NCBI GenBank assembly: GCA_014843695.1
Contig: CM026400.1
Location: forward strand, 17,374,294-17,438,293
DNA: 64,000 bases
Reading direction: 5' to 3'
Source: Archivesica marissinica
Lineage: Eukaryota; Mollusca; Bivalvia; Venerida; Vesicomyidae
Of this stretch, positions 38,901 through 53,900 are shown one piece after another; the stretch's first letter is position 1, and the number at the start of each line of letters is the position of its first letter. A program made the position numbers and the translations under genes. A model generated the notes under the pieces. That model was not told the origin of the DNA. It did not search any database and was given only the letters and a program-made list of their open reading frames with translations.

Positions 38901-41900
38901 TAATCATCCACTCCTTGGAATATCTTGGTGTGCAGCACATTCTAATCATCCACTCCTTACAATATCTCAGTGTGCAGCACATTCTAATCATCCACTCCTT
39001 GGAATATCTCAGTGTGCAGCACATTCTAATCATCCACTCCTGGGATATCTCGGTGTGCAGCACATTCTAATCATCCACTCCTTGGAATATCTCAGTGTGC
39101 AGCACATTCTAATCATCCACTCCTTGGAATATTTTGGTGTGCAGTACATTCTAATCATCCGCTCCTTGGAATATCTCGGTGTGCAGCACATTCTAATCAT
39201 CCACTCCTTGGAATATCTCGGTGTGCAGCACATTCTAATCATCCACTCCTTGGAATATCTTGGTGTGCAGTACATTCTAATCATCCACTCCTTGGAATAT
39301 CTCGGTGTGCAGCACATTCTAATCATCCGCTCCTTGGAATATCTCGGTGTGCAGCACATTCTAAGTGACATCATGAATCTGTGACCTCATGAAATATTGA
39401 TCTTGCAAATTTGATGTGGAGATACAGCATCTTGAAGGACAACGTCCTACCCTGGGTACATTCCGCTGCGACAACGTCATACCCTGGGTACATTCCGCTG
39501 CGACAACGTCATATCCTGGCAAATTTAGTCTCTTTAATCATTATTGCAGTCATTCTTTATATACGATGTACAAGACTAAGAAAATGAAAGATGATGGATC
39601 TGTAGTCCAGTGGTAACACGCTGGACTGGTAATCCAGGGATCGCAGGATCGATCCCTCCCCACATCCCGTATGGCCCTAATAAAATTAACAGTCTTTCAG
39701 ATGGGACGCTTTACACTGTGCACGTAAAAGAACCAGAGGAGACTCTGGAATGTGTCTCTATCTGTATCATTGCACTATCCTCGAAATATCTAAAATGACT
39801 AATCTCTTCAAGAGGCATCACTCATATGGGCAACCGGTAGCGACGATAAATAAACGTAAAAACACACAAAGAAAATGAAAACATTACTACCCTCCTCAAT
39901 TTATTGTATTGTCATCCGTGAGATTTGCTTGTTAGCTTCCTACCTTTTGCATTTTCCGAGTTTTGCTTCAAAAAAAAAGAAAAGATAGAGAAAAAAAGAA
40001 AGAAAACTGTTTTGCTTCCATTCACACTCGAGATAGGTGGGGGAAAACAACTGTTGAAACCCTTGGAATTTATTGAGCCGCTTGCATGAGAATATTTACA
40101 CACCACCGTTCATCGATATTGCCAATGCTTGTAACGTCTAACCTCTGCAGTGTATATTGCTTGTTACTAACTAATTACAATGTACATCTAACATCCAACT
40201 AACAGCCAATGTCTTTATGCATTTATAGCTGTATTTGTCTGATGTAAAATAATATAGCATGCAGTTATTGTGGATTTGAAGTAATAAATGGTACCTCGCT
40301 GTGTTCAAATGTCCAAACCACATATTGTCAGCAGGCATATCAGATCTTTGCAATGTTTCTACTACGTTATTCCGTCATTCAGTAGAAGTGATCCTTCTAT
40401 ATGGAAATGGCTGTCCGATTAGCGCAGTGGTTGACGCGCTCGCTTCTCACCAATTAACTTTATTTATTTACGAAAGCAAGTTTTAACAATTTATATTAAT
40501 CACTCTTGTTTGCGCGGATGAAAGCAAGCGTATATGTGGTCATTCGTGTGGGAGGAAAACTGGAGTACCCAGGGAAAACCCACCTGTCCGATCTGGCGAC
40601 CACAGTACCATCTCACATTCCTCCCGGTTTGAGGATCGAACCCGGGTTGCATTGGTGAGAAGTGAGCATGCTAATCAGTGAGATTATTTCACCCAACGTG
40701 CCGCGCCTTCTATGTTAAGCCGTGGTAACCTAACCAAGACATAGTATTTGTACAGGTATACATAGAGAATATTTGATTACTGTCTTATACATTTTAATTT
40801 ATTTTGCGAGTTAAAATTTATATAAGACACTAATTATCCAATTTTGTGATAAAAATAACATTTTTGAGAGAAATGATTACCGAATATTCATGACCTGAAG
40901 TTCATCATACCATCTGTGAACATGTCATAATGCTCATCATACCATCTGTGAACATGTCATAATGCTCATCATACCATCTGTGAACATGTCATAATGCTCA
41001 TCATACCATCTGTGAACATGTCATAATGCTCATCATACCATCTGTGAACATGTCATAATGCTCCTCATACCATCTGTGAAAATGTATGTCATAACGCTCA
41101 TCATACCATCTGTGAACATGTATGTCATAACGCTCATCATACCATCTGTGAACATGTCATAACGCTCATCATACCATCTGTGAACATGTCATAGCGCTCA
41201 TCATACCACCTGTGAACATGTCATAACGCTCATCATACCATCTGTGAACATGTATGTCATAACGCTCATCATACCATCTGTGAACATGTTATAATGCTCA
41301 TCATACCATCTGTGAACATGTCATAACGCTCATCATACCATCTGTGAACATGTCATAACGCTCATCATACCATCTGTGAACATGTCATAATGCTCATCAT
41401 ACCATCTGTGAACATGTCATAACGCTCATCATACCATCTGTGAACATGTCATAACGCTCATCATACCATCTGTGAACATGTCATATTGCTCATCATACAC
41501 GCAGCGTTATGACATCACATAAGGTTTATTAGGCGCTGACTCAGGGTTCATTCTAGGTCAGAATGTTTGGGAGAAGTGAGAAAGCATGCGATCACGTCCT
41601 TAAATGGTGTTATTTAATAAATTTCAATAAAATATGGTTAAAATGCACAGTATGACCATTAAATACAACATTTGAATAGAAGGAGTGCTTTATAATGGGC
41701 CAAAATTTGTATGAAAATTGTAAAAAAAAAGTTTTTAGTGAGAAGTGGGGCCCCCAGAGGACGAAGTCAGGGTGCCTAGGGCGACCCTAGAATGATCCTT
41801 GCTGACTATAATAAAGCAGAATTTATTAGGCCGGCAGATTTTGACCATTACTACACATGATTGTACTATAAATTGTAACATTTTGCTGTTTTAACAGATG

Positions 41901-44900
41901 GCCAGGATTATGCCGTACCAGACGTTACCAAGTCAGCATTGATGGTCACATTTCCACAGTCCCGCCAGAGCAACTCGCAGTGCAACAATCTGGACAAACC
42001 CCCGCCGCAGTATGATGCGCTATACGCAGCTTCCGACATCATTAACTCACAAGTACCAAACATACCATCTTTACAGGTTAGTTTCCTTCATTTTCTAAGC
42101 AATAAATACAATTTCTACGGAATCGTGTAAGCTTGTACCACGTACAGTCTACATCCGTTATGTCGAATTCCGTTTGACCGAACAAAATACTTCGACATAA
42201 CCGAAGTTTGACTTAACGAAATTCGATATAAACGGAGCCAGTACATATATGTGTCTGAAACGGGACTTTGATCCAACTTCGAGATAACTGGAGAATTCGA
42301 CATAACCGACTTTGACATAACAGTTGTAGATAGTTTATACAAATTTATTTTAGCTCGATTGTGAAACAAGTTCTGACAAACTTATATTAATCACGCTCAG
42401 TCCTGATGGAATCCATCGCCACGAGGGAGAGAAGAGACGAAGTTGAATTTAAATGCCTTCCCTACGGGCACGATCGTAACGGCTCCAGTGGGGCTCGAAC
42501 TCCAGACCGTTCGCACCTGAAGCGAAAACGCTATCACGACTTCCACGTAGATGAATGATGTATCAAATGCTGAACTGTTTGTGTTTACTTTACAGGGTGT
42601 TAGTGGGAACAATGTGTATGCTGTACCAAATGCCGAACTCCTGCTGAGTATAGATGTCACTGTAAACGAATTTCCTCGAGAAAATCTACGATTTATTGAA
42701 GTTCTTGGCGAGGGACAGTTTGGTGAGGTAAGAACATGATACAACAAACTGCAACATGATACAACATACTGCAACATGATACAACATACTGCAACATGAT
42801 GCAACATGATACAACAAACTGCAACATGATACAACAAACTGCAACATGATACAACAAACTGCAACATGATACAACAAACTGCAACATGATACAACAAACT
42901 GCAACATGATACAACAAACTGCAACATGATACAACAAACTGCAACATGATACAACAAACTGCAACGTGATACAACAAACTGCAACGTGATACAACAAACT
43001 GCAACATGATACAACAAACTGCAACATGATACAACATACTGCAACATGCATGATACAACAAACTGCAACATGATACAACAAACTGCAACATGCATGATGC
43101 AACAAACTGCAACATGCATGATACAACAAACTGCAACATGCATGATACAACAAACTGCAACATGCATGATACAACAAACTGCAACATGATACAACCCAAT
43201 GCAACATGATACTGCAACATGCACGATACAACCCACTGCAACATGATACAACAAACTGCAACATGATACAACAAACTGCACCATGATACAACCCACTGCA
43301 ACATGATACAACATGATACAACAAACTGCAACATGATACAACAAACTGCAACATGATACTGCAACATGATACAACAAACTGCAACATGATACAACAAACT
43401 GCAACATGATACAACAAACTGCAACATGCATGATACAACCCACTGCAACATGATACAACACACTGCAACATGATACAACACACTGCAACATGATACAACA
43501 CACTGCAACATGATACAACACACTGCAACATGATACAACAAACTGCAACATGATACAACCCACTGCAACATGATACAACAAACTGCAACATGATACAACA
43601 AACTGCAACATGATACAACAAACTGCAACATGATACAACAAACTGCAACATGATACAACAAACTGCAACATGATATAACAAACTGCAACATGATGTAACA
43701 AACTGCAACGTGATACATCAAACTGCAACATGCATGATACAACCCACTGCAACATGATACAACACACTGCAACATGATACAACACACTGCAACATGATAC
43801 AACATACTGCAACATGCATGATACAACCCACTGCAACATGATACAACCCACTGCAACATGATACAACCCACTGCAACATGATACAACAAACTGCAACATG
43901 CATGATACAACAAACTGCAACATGCATGATACAACAAACTGCAACATGATACAACCCACTGCAACCTGATACAACAAACTGCAACATGATACAACCCACT
44001 GCAACATGATACAACCCACTGCAACATGATACAATAAACTGCAACATGATACAACACACTGCAACATGATACAACAAATTGCAACATGATACAACAAATT
44101 GCAACATGATACAACACACTGCAACATGATACAACAAACTGCAACATGATATAACAAACTGCAACATGATACAACATACTGCAACATGCACGATACAACC
44201 CACTGCAACATGATACAACCCACTGCAACATGATACAACAAACTGCAACATGCATGATACAACAAACTGCAACATGCATGATACAACAAACTGCAACATG
44301 ATACAACCCACTGCAACATGATACAACAAACTGCAACATGATACAACCCACTGCAACATGATACAACCCACTGCAACATGATACAACAAACTGCAACATG
44401 ATACAACACACTGCAACATGATACAACAAACTGCAACATGATACAACAAATTGCAACATGATACAACACACTGCAACATGATACAACAAACTGCAACATG
44501 ATACAACAAACTGCAACATGATACAACATACTGCAACATGCACGATACAACCCACTGCAACATGATACAACCCACTGCAACATGATACAACAAACTGCAA
44601 CATGCATGATACAACAAACTGCAACATGCATGATACAACAAACTGCAACATGATACAACCCACTGCAACATGATACAACAAACTGCAACATGATACAACA
44701 CACTGCAACATGATACAACCCACTGCAACATGATACAATAAACTGCAACATGATACAACACACTGCAACATNNNNNNNNNNNNNNNNNNNNNNNNNNNNN
44801 NNNNNNNNNNNNNNNNNNNNNNNNNNNNNNNNNNNNNNNNNNNNNNNNNNNNNNNNNNNNNNNNNNNNNNNNNNNNNNNNNNNNNNNNNNNNNNNNNNNN

Positions 44901-47900
44901 NNNNNNNNNNNNNNNNNNNNNNNNNNNNNNNNNNNNNNNNNNNNNNNNNNNNNNNNNNNNNNNNNNNNNNNNNNNNNNNNNNNNNNNNNNNNNNNNNNNN
45001 NNNNNNNNNNNNNNNNNNNNNNNNNNNNNNNNNNNNNNNNNNNNNNNNNNNNNNNNNNNNNNNNNNNNNNNNNNNNNNNNNNNNNNNNNNNNNNNNNNNN
45101 NNNNNNNNNNNNNNNNNNNNNNNNNNNNNNNNNNNNNNNNNNNNNNNNNNNNNNNNNNNNNNNNNNNNNNNNNNNNNNNNNNNNNNNNNNNNNNNNNNNN
45201 NNNNNNNNNNNNNNNNNNNNNNNNNNNNNNNNNNNNNNNNNNNNNNNNNNNNNNNNNNNNNNNNNNNNNNNNNNNNNNNNNNNNNNNNNNNNNNNNNNNN
45301 NNNNNNNNNNNNNNNNNNNNNNNNNNNNNNNNNNNNNNNNNNNNNNNNNNNNNNNNNNNNNNNNNNNNNNNNNNNNNNNNNNNNNNNNNNNNNNNNNNNN
45401 NNNNNNNNNNNNNNNNNNNNNNNNNNNNNNNNNNNNNNNNNNNNNNNNNNNNNNNNNNNNNNNNNNNNNNNNNNNNNNNNNNNNNNNNNNNNNNNNNNNN
45501 NNNNNNNNNNNNNNNNNNNNNNNNNNNNNNNNNNNNNNNNNNNNNNNNNNNNNNNNNNNNNNNNNNNNNNNNNNNNNNNNNNNNNNNNNNNNNNNNNNNN
45601 NNNNNNNNNNNNNNNNNNNNNNNNNNNNNNNNNNNNNNNNNNNNNNNNNNNNNNNNNNNNNNNNNNNNNNNNNNNNNNNNNNNNNNNNNNNNNNNNNNNN
45701 NNNNNNNNNNNNNNNNNNNNNNNNNNNNNNNNNNNNNNNNNNNNNNNNNNNNNNNNNNNNNNNNNNNNNNNTACAACAAACTGCAACATGCATGATACAA
45801 CAAACTGCAACATGATACAACCCAATGCAACATGATACTGCAACATGCATGATACAACAAACTGCAACATGCATGATACAACAAACTGCAACATGATACA
45901 ACCCACTGCAACATGATACAACAAACTGCAACATGCATGATACAACAAACTGCAACATGTGATACAACAAACTGCAACATGATACAACCCAATGCAACAT
46001 GATACTGCAACATGCATGATACAACCCACTGCAACATGATACAACAAACTGCAACATGATACAACAAACTGCAACATGATACAACACACTGCAACATGAT
46101 ACAACCCACTGCAACATGATACAACAAACTGCAACATGATACAACCCACTGCAACATGATACAACCCCTGCAACATGATACAATAAACTGCAACATGATA
46201 CAACACACTGCAACATGATACAACAAATTGCAACATGATACAACACACTGCAACATGATACAACAAACTGCAACATGATATAACAAACTGCAACGTGATA
46301 CATCAAACTGCAACATGCATGATACAACAAACTGCAACATGATACAACAAACTGCAACATGATACAACACACTGCAACATGATACAACCCACTGCAACAT
46401 GATACAACAAACTGCAACATGATACAACCCACTGCAACATGATACAACCCACTGCAACATGATACAATAAACTGCAACATGATACAACACACTGCAACAT
46501 GATACAACAAATTGCAACATGATACAACACACTGCAACATGATACAACAAACTGCAACATGATATAACAAACTGCAACGTGATACATCAAACTGCAACAT
46601 GCATGATACAACCCACTGCAACATGATACAACACACTGCAACATGATACAACCCACTGCAACATGATACAACCCACTGCAACATGATACAACACACTGCA
46701 ACATGATACAACCCACTGCAACATGATACAACCCACTGCAACATGATACAACAAACTGCAACGTGATATAACAAACTGCAACGTGATACATCAAACTGCA
46801 ACATGCATGATACAACCCACTGCAACATGATACAACACACTGCAACATGATACAACACACTGCAACATGATACAACAAACTGCAACATGATACAACCCAC
46901 TGCAACATGATACAACACACTGCGACATGATACAACAAACTGCAACATGATACAACAAACTGCAACATGATACAACAAACTGCAACATGATACAACAAAC
47001 TGCAACATGATACAACAAACTACAGCATGATATAACAAACTGCAACGTGATACAACAAACTGCAACATGATACAACATGATGCAACATGATACAACATGC
47101 TGCAACAAACTGCAACATGATACAACAAACTGCAACATGATACAACAAACTGCAACATGATACAACAAACTGCAACATGATACAACAAACTGCAACATGA
47201 TACAACAAACTGCAACATGATACAACCCACTGCAACATGATACAACAAACTGCAACATGATACAACATACTGCAACATGCATGATACAACAAACTGCAAC
47301 ATGATACAGCCCACTGCAACATGATACAACAAACTGCAACATGATACAACCCACTGCAACATGATACAACCCACTGCAACATGATACAATAAACTGCAAC
47401 ATGATACAACACACTGCAACATGATACAACAAATTGCAACATGATACAACAAATTGCAACATGATACAACACACTGCAACATGATACAACAAACTGCAAC
47501 ATGATATAACAAACTGCAACATGATACAACATACTGCAACATGCACGATACAACCCACTGCAACATGATACAACCCACTGCAACATGATACAACAAACTG
47601 CAACATGCATGATACAACAAACTGCAACATGCATGATACAACAAACTGCAACATGATACAACCCAATGCAACATGATACTGCAACATGCATGATACAACA
47701 AACTGCAACATGCATGATACAACAAACTGCAACATGATACAACCCACTGCAACATGATACAACAAACTGCAACATGCATGATACAACAAACTGCAACATG
47801 CATGATACAACAAACTGCAACATGATACAACCCAATGCAACATGATACTGCAACATGCATGATACAACAAACTGCAACATGCATGATACAACAAACTGCA

Positions 47901-50900
47901 ACATGATACAACCCACTGCAACATGATACAACAAACTGAAACATGATATAACAAACTGCAACGTGATACATCAAACTGCAACATGCATGATACAACCCAC
48001 TGCAACATGATACAACACACTGCAACATGATACAACCCACTGCAACATGATACAACCCACTGCAACATGATACAACAAACTGCAACATGATACAACCCAA
48101 TGCAACATGATACTGCAACATGCATGATACAACAAACTGCAACATGCATGATACAACAAACTGCAACATGATACAACCCACTGCAACATGATACAACAAA
48201 CTGCAACATGCATGATACAACAAACTGCAACATGCATGATACAACAAACTGCAACATGATACAACCCAATGCAACATGATACTGCAACATGCATGATACA
48301 ACAAACTGCAACATGCATGATACAACAAACTGCAACATGATACAACCCACTGCAACATGATACAACAAACTGCAACATGCATGATACAACAAACTGCAAC
48401 ATGCATGATACAACAAACTGCAACATGATACAACCCAATGCAACATGATACTGCAACATGCATGATACAACCCACTGCAACATGATACAACAAACTGCAA
48501 CATGATACAACAAACTGCAACATGATACAACACACTGCAACATGATACAACCCACTGCAACATGATACAACAAACTGCAACATGATACAACCCACTGCAA
48601 CATGATACAACCCACTGCAACATGATACAATAAACTGCAACATGATACAACACACTGCAACATGATACAACAAATTGCAACATGATACAACACACTGCAA
48701 CATGATACAACAAACTGCAACATGATATAACAAACTGCAACGTGATACATCAAACTGCAACATGCATGATACAACCCACTGCAACATGATACAACACACT
48801 GCAACATGATACAACCCACTGCAACATGATACAACACACTGCAACATGATACAACACACTGCAACATGATACAACCCACTGCAACATGATACAACCCACT
48901 GCAACATGATACAACAAACTGCAACGTGATATAACAAACTGCAACGTGATACATCAAACTGCAACATGCATGATACAACCCACTGCAACATGATACAACA
49001 CACTGCAACATGATACAACACACTGCAACATGATACAACACACTGCAACATGATACAACAAACTGCAACATGATACAACCCACTGCAACATGATACAACA
49101 CACTGCGACATGATACAACAAACTGCAACATGATACAACAAACTGCAACATGATACAACAAACTGCAACATGATACAACAAACTGCAACATGATACAACA
49201 AACTACAGCATGATATAACAAACTGCAACGTGATACAACAAACTGCAACATGATACAACATGATGCAACATGATACAACATGCTGCAACAAACTGCAACA
49301 TGATACAACAAACTGCAACATGATACAACAAACTGCAACATGATACAACAAACTGCAACATGATACAACAAACTGCAACATGATACAACAAACTGCAACA
49401 TGATACAACCCACTGCAACATGATACAACACACTGCAACATGATACAACAAACTGCAACATGATATAATAAACTGCAACGTGATACAACAAACTGCAACA
49501 TGATATAATAAACTGCAACGTGATACAATAAACTGCAACATGATACAACATGATGCAACATGATACAACAAACTGCAACATGATACAACAAACAGCAACA
49601 TGATGCAACAAATTATATTTACTGTGAATGCTTGATACAACGGAACATGTTAATCGCTTGACTGAAGGCGAGTTATTTATTTAAATAATGTTTATTGTGT
49701 TTCATTATATCGAATATTCGCAGTAAAGTTTACTTGATGTATTGTATTCGGTAAGGAGTTTAACCGTTTCCCTCATAGAAGCACCTATTGACGCCATTAC
49801 CAATACGACATACATTGACATTGAAGTAGCCAAACCAATGTTCATAATAAAGGCCAGAATCTCATGTAGTCCTAGTAATATCTATGGAGGTGGGATAGAT
49901 ATGGCGACTACTTATCCACTGCATGATAGCTAAATGGCTGTCGTTTGTATGGAGATATAATAGTATATGAACCTAAATCTCTATGTAGTTCCAGTAATAT
50001 CTATGGAGGTGGGATAGATATGGTAACTACTTATCCACTGCATGTTAGCTAAATGACTGTCATTTTTATGGAGATATAATAGTATATTAACATAAATCTC
50101 TATGTAGTCCCAGTAATACCTATGGAGGTGGGATAGATATGGCCACTACCTATCCACTACATATACATGCATACACACCATACCATATTCCATCTCTATG
50201 TAGAACCAAAGGCGTGTCCGGATGGGGCTCGTTGTGTATCCTTATGTGTAGAATTATATCTAATTCTAATTAGTGTTGGTGGTGGGAAACTACATGGACC
50301 ATGTACTGCGGATGGAAGTCGTGTCGGTCACGCGAACAATTAGTAACGATGATAAATAAATGTAAATTACTTCATAATATGTTACAGGTCCATCTATGCG
50401 AGGCCATTAACGTTGGTAATATTATGGAAGAAGATTTCTTCCTGAACCGGACAATGACCAGGCCGTGTCTCGTGGCTGTGAAGATACTGAGAAAGAATGC
50501 AGAGGAGAGAGCTAGGTATGATATTTGTATTTTGTCCCTGTGCATACCGTATGTTTTGGGGGCCTATGTGGGCTAGTGGTTAGTTTCGTTGACTTCCCCT
50601 GTGCATAACGTATGTTTTGGGGGCCTATGTGGGCTAGTGGTTAGTTTCGTTGACTTCCCCTGTGCATACCGTATGTTTTGGGGGCCTATGTGGGCTAGTG
50701 GTTAGTTTCGTTGACTTCCCCTGTGCATACCGTATGTTTAGGGGGCCTATGTGGGCTAGTGGTTAGTTTCGTTGACTTCCCCTGTGCATACCGTATGTTT
50801 ATAATTGTTTCACTGTTATATTTCTTCAGACCCCAATTGTATTGTAGATATAGTCGAGATACACTTACATTACAAGTCGAGATACACTTACATTACAAGT

Positions 50901-53900
50901 CGAGATACTCTTACATTGCAAGTCGAGATACTCTTACATTGCAAGTCGAGATACTCTTACATTGCAAGTCAAGATACTCTTACAAGTTGAGATACTCTTA
51001 CAAGTCGAGATACACTTACATTACAAGTCGAGATACTCTTACATTGCAAGTCGAGATACTCTTACATTACAAGTCAAGATACCCTTACATTGCAAGTCAA
51101 GATACTCTTACAAGTCGAGATACACTTACATTGCAAGTCGAGATACACTTACATTACAAGTCGAGATACTCTTACATTGCAAGTCGAGATACTCTTACAT
51201 TACAAGTCGAGATACACTTACATTACAAGTCGAGATACACTTACATTACAAGTCGAGATACACTTACATTGCAAGTCGAGATACTCTTACAAGTCGAGAT
51301 ACACTTACATTACAAGTCGAGATACACTTACATTGCAAGTCGAGATACACTTACATTACAAGTCGAGATACACTTACATTACAAGTCGAGATACACTTAC
51401 ATTGCAAGTCGAGATACACTTACATTGCAAGTCGAGATACACTTACATTGCAAGTCGAGATACACTTACATTGCAAGTCGAGATACACTTACATTGCAAG
51501 TCGAGATACACTTACATTACAAGTCGAGATACACTTACATTGCAAGTCGAGATACACTTACATTGCAAGTCGAGATACACTTACATTGCAAGTCGAGATA
51601 CCCTTACATTACAAGTCGAGATACTCTTACAAGTCGAGATACACTTACATTACAAGTTGAGATACACTTACATTGCAAGTCGAGATACACTTACATTGCA
51701 AGTCGAGATACACTTACATTACAAGTCGAGATACACTTACATTGCAAGTCGAGATACACTTACATTACAAGTTGAGATACACTTACATTGCAAGTCGAGA
51801 TACACTTACATTACAAGTCGAGATACACTTACATTACAAGTCGAGATACACTTACATTACAAGTCGAGATACACTTACATTACAAGTCGAGATACACTTA
51901 CATTACAAGTCGAGATACTTTTACATTGCAAGTCGAGATACACTTACATTACAAGTCGAGATACTTTTACAAGTCGAGATACACTTACATTGCAAGTCGA
52001 GATACACTTACATTACAAGTCGAGATACACTTACATTGCAAGTCGAGATACACTTACATTACAAGTCGAGATACACTTACATTACAAGTCGAGATACACT
52101 TACATTGCAAGTCGAGATACACTTACATTACAAGTCGAGATACTTTTACAAGTCGAGATACACTTACATTGCAAGTCGAGATACACTTACATTGCAAGTC
52201 GAGATACACTTACATTGCAAGTCGAGATACACTTACATTGCAAGTCGAGATACACTTGCATTACAAGTCGAGATACACTTACATTGCAAGTCGAGATACA
52301 CTTACATTACAAGTCGAGATACACTTACATTACAAGTCGAGATACTTTTACAAGTCGAGATACACTTACATTGCAAGTCGAGATACACTTACATTGCAAG
52401 TCGAGATACACTTACATTGCAAGTCGAGATACACTTACATTGCAAGTCGAGATACACTTGCATTACAAGTCGAGATACACTTACATTGCAAGTCGAGATA
52501 CACTTACATTACAAGTCGAGATACACTTACATTGCAAGTCGAGATACACTTACATTACAAGTCGAGATACACTTACATTGCAAGTCGAGATACACTTACA
52601 TTACAAGTCGAGATACACTTACATTACAAGTCGAGATACACTTACATTACAAGTCGAGATACACTTACATTGCAAGTCGAGATACACTTACATTACAAGT
52701 CGAGATACACTTACAAGTTGAGATACACTTACATTGCAAGTCGAGATACACTTACATTACAAGTCGAGATACACTTACATTGCAAGTCGAGATACACTTA
52801 CATTGCAAGTCGAGATACACTTACATTACAAGTCGAGATACTTTTACATTACAAGTCGAGATACACTTACATTGCAAGTCGAGATACACTTACATTACAA
52901 GTCGAGATACTTTTACATTACAGAAAAGATTTCTTGAAGGAGATCAAGATCATGTCTCAGCTGAAGGATCCGAATATTGTACGAGTACTGGGGGTGTGTA
53001 CCGGGGAGGAACCCCTGTGTATGATCGTGGAGTACATGAAATATGGGGACCTTAACCAGTTCCTTCTCGAGCACGTGCTTGAGACTCCCTCGGCACAGTC
53101 GGTGAACGCCAGAATACTTAGGTAAGCGGTTCATTGACAGATTTATTTGAGCAAAAACGGGCGCAAATAATTTCACAAACAAGGTACAGTCAAATCTGTG
53201 TATTGGCCACCAACAGGAAGGTATAGAGTACCCCACAGTAAAGGTCTGGTCTGACTAGATCCTCCACAGGGTCTGTGCTCACCGCACACAGGAAGGTATA
53301 GAGTACCCCACAGTAAAGGTCTGGTCTGACTAGATCTTCCACAGGGTCTGTGCTCACCGCACACAGGAAGGTATAGAGTACCCCACAGTAAAGGTCTGGT
53401 CTGACTAGATCCTCCACAGGGTCTGTGCTCACCGCACACAGGAAGGTATAGAGTACCCCACAGTAAAGGTCTGGTCTGACTAGATCCTCCACAGGGTCTG
53501 TGCTCACCGCACACAGGAAGGTATAGAGTACCCCACAGTAAAGGTCTGGTCTGCCTAGATCCTCCACAGGGTCTGTGCTCACCGCACACAGGAAGGTATA
53601 GAGTACCCCACAGTAAAGGTCTGGTCTGACTAGATCTTCCACAGGGTCTGTGCTCACCGCACACAGGAAGGTATAGAGTACCCCACAGTAAAGGTCTGGT
53701 CTGCCTAGATCCTCCACAGGGTCTGTGCTCACCGCACACAGGAAGGTATAGAGTACCCCACAGTAAAGGTCTGGTCTGACTAGATCTTCCACAGGGTCTG
53801 TGCTCACCGCACACAGGAAGGTATAGAGTACCCCACAGTAAAGGTCTGGTCTGACTAGATCTTCCACAGGGTCTGTGCTCACCGCACACAGAAAGTGTAT

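Noticed and set aside
38068..39384. 438-codon + strand frame
   Set aside because: It is the 42-bp minisatellite read in a multiple-of-three period; the minus strand is open too.
42397..49640. Minus-strand open frames of up to 1,957 codons ([14 protein letters not shown] repeats)
   Set aside because: They are translations of the 20-bp array, which lacks stops on that strand, and they cross the N gap. All three frames give the same peptide pattern, there is no start context, and they oppose the DDR gene.
50711..53125. Long + strand frames of [14 protein letters not shown] repeats continuing into the kinase exon
   Set aside because: The 23-bp unit has no stop in any frame. The true exon begins at 52924, where the homology and phase match begin. 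Possible rare isoforms are kept as a finding only.
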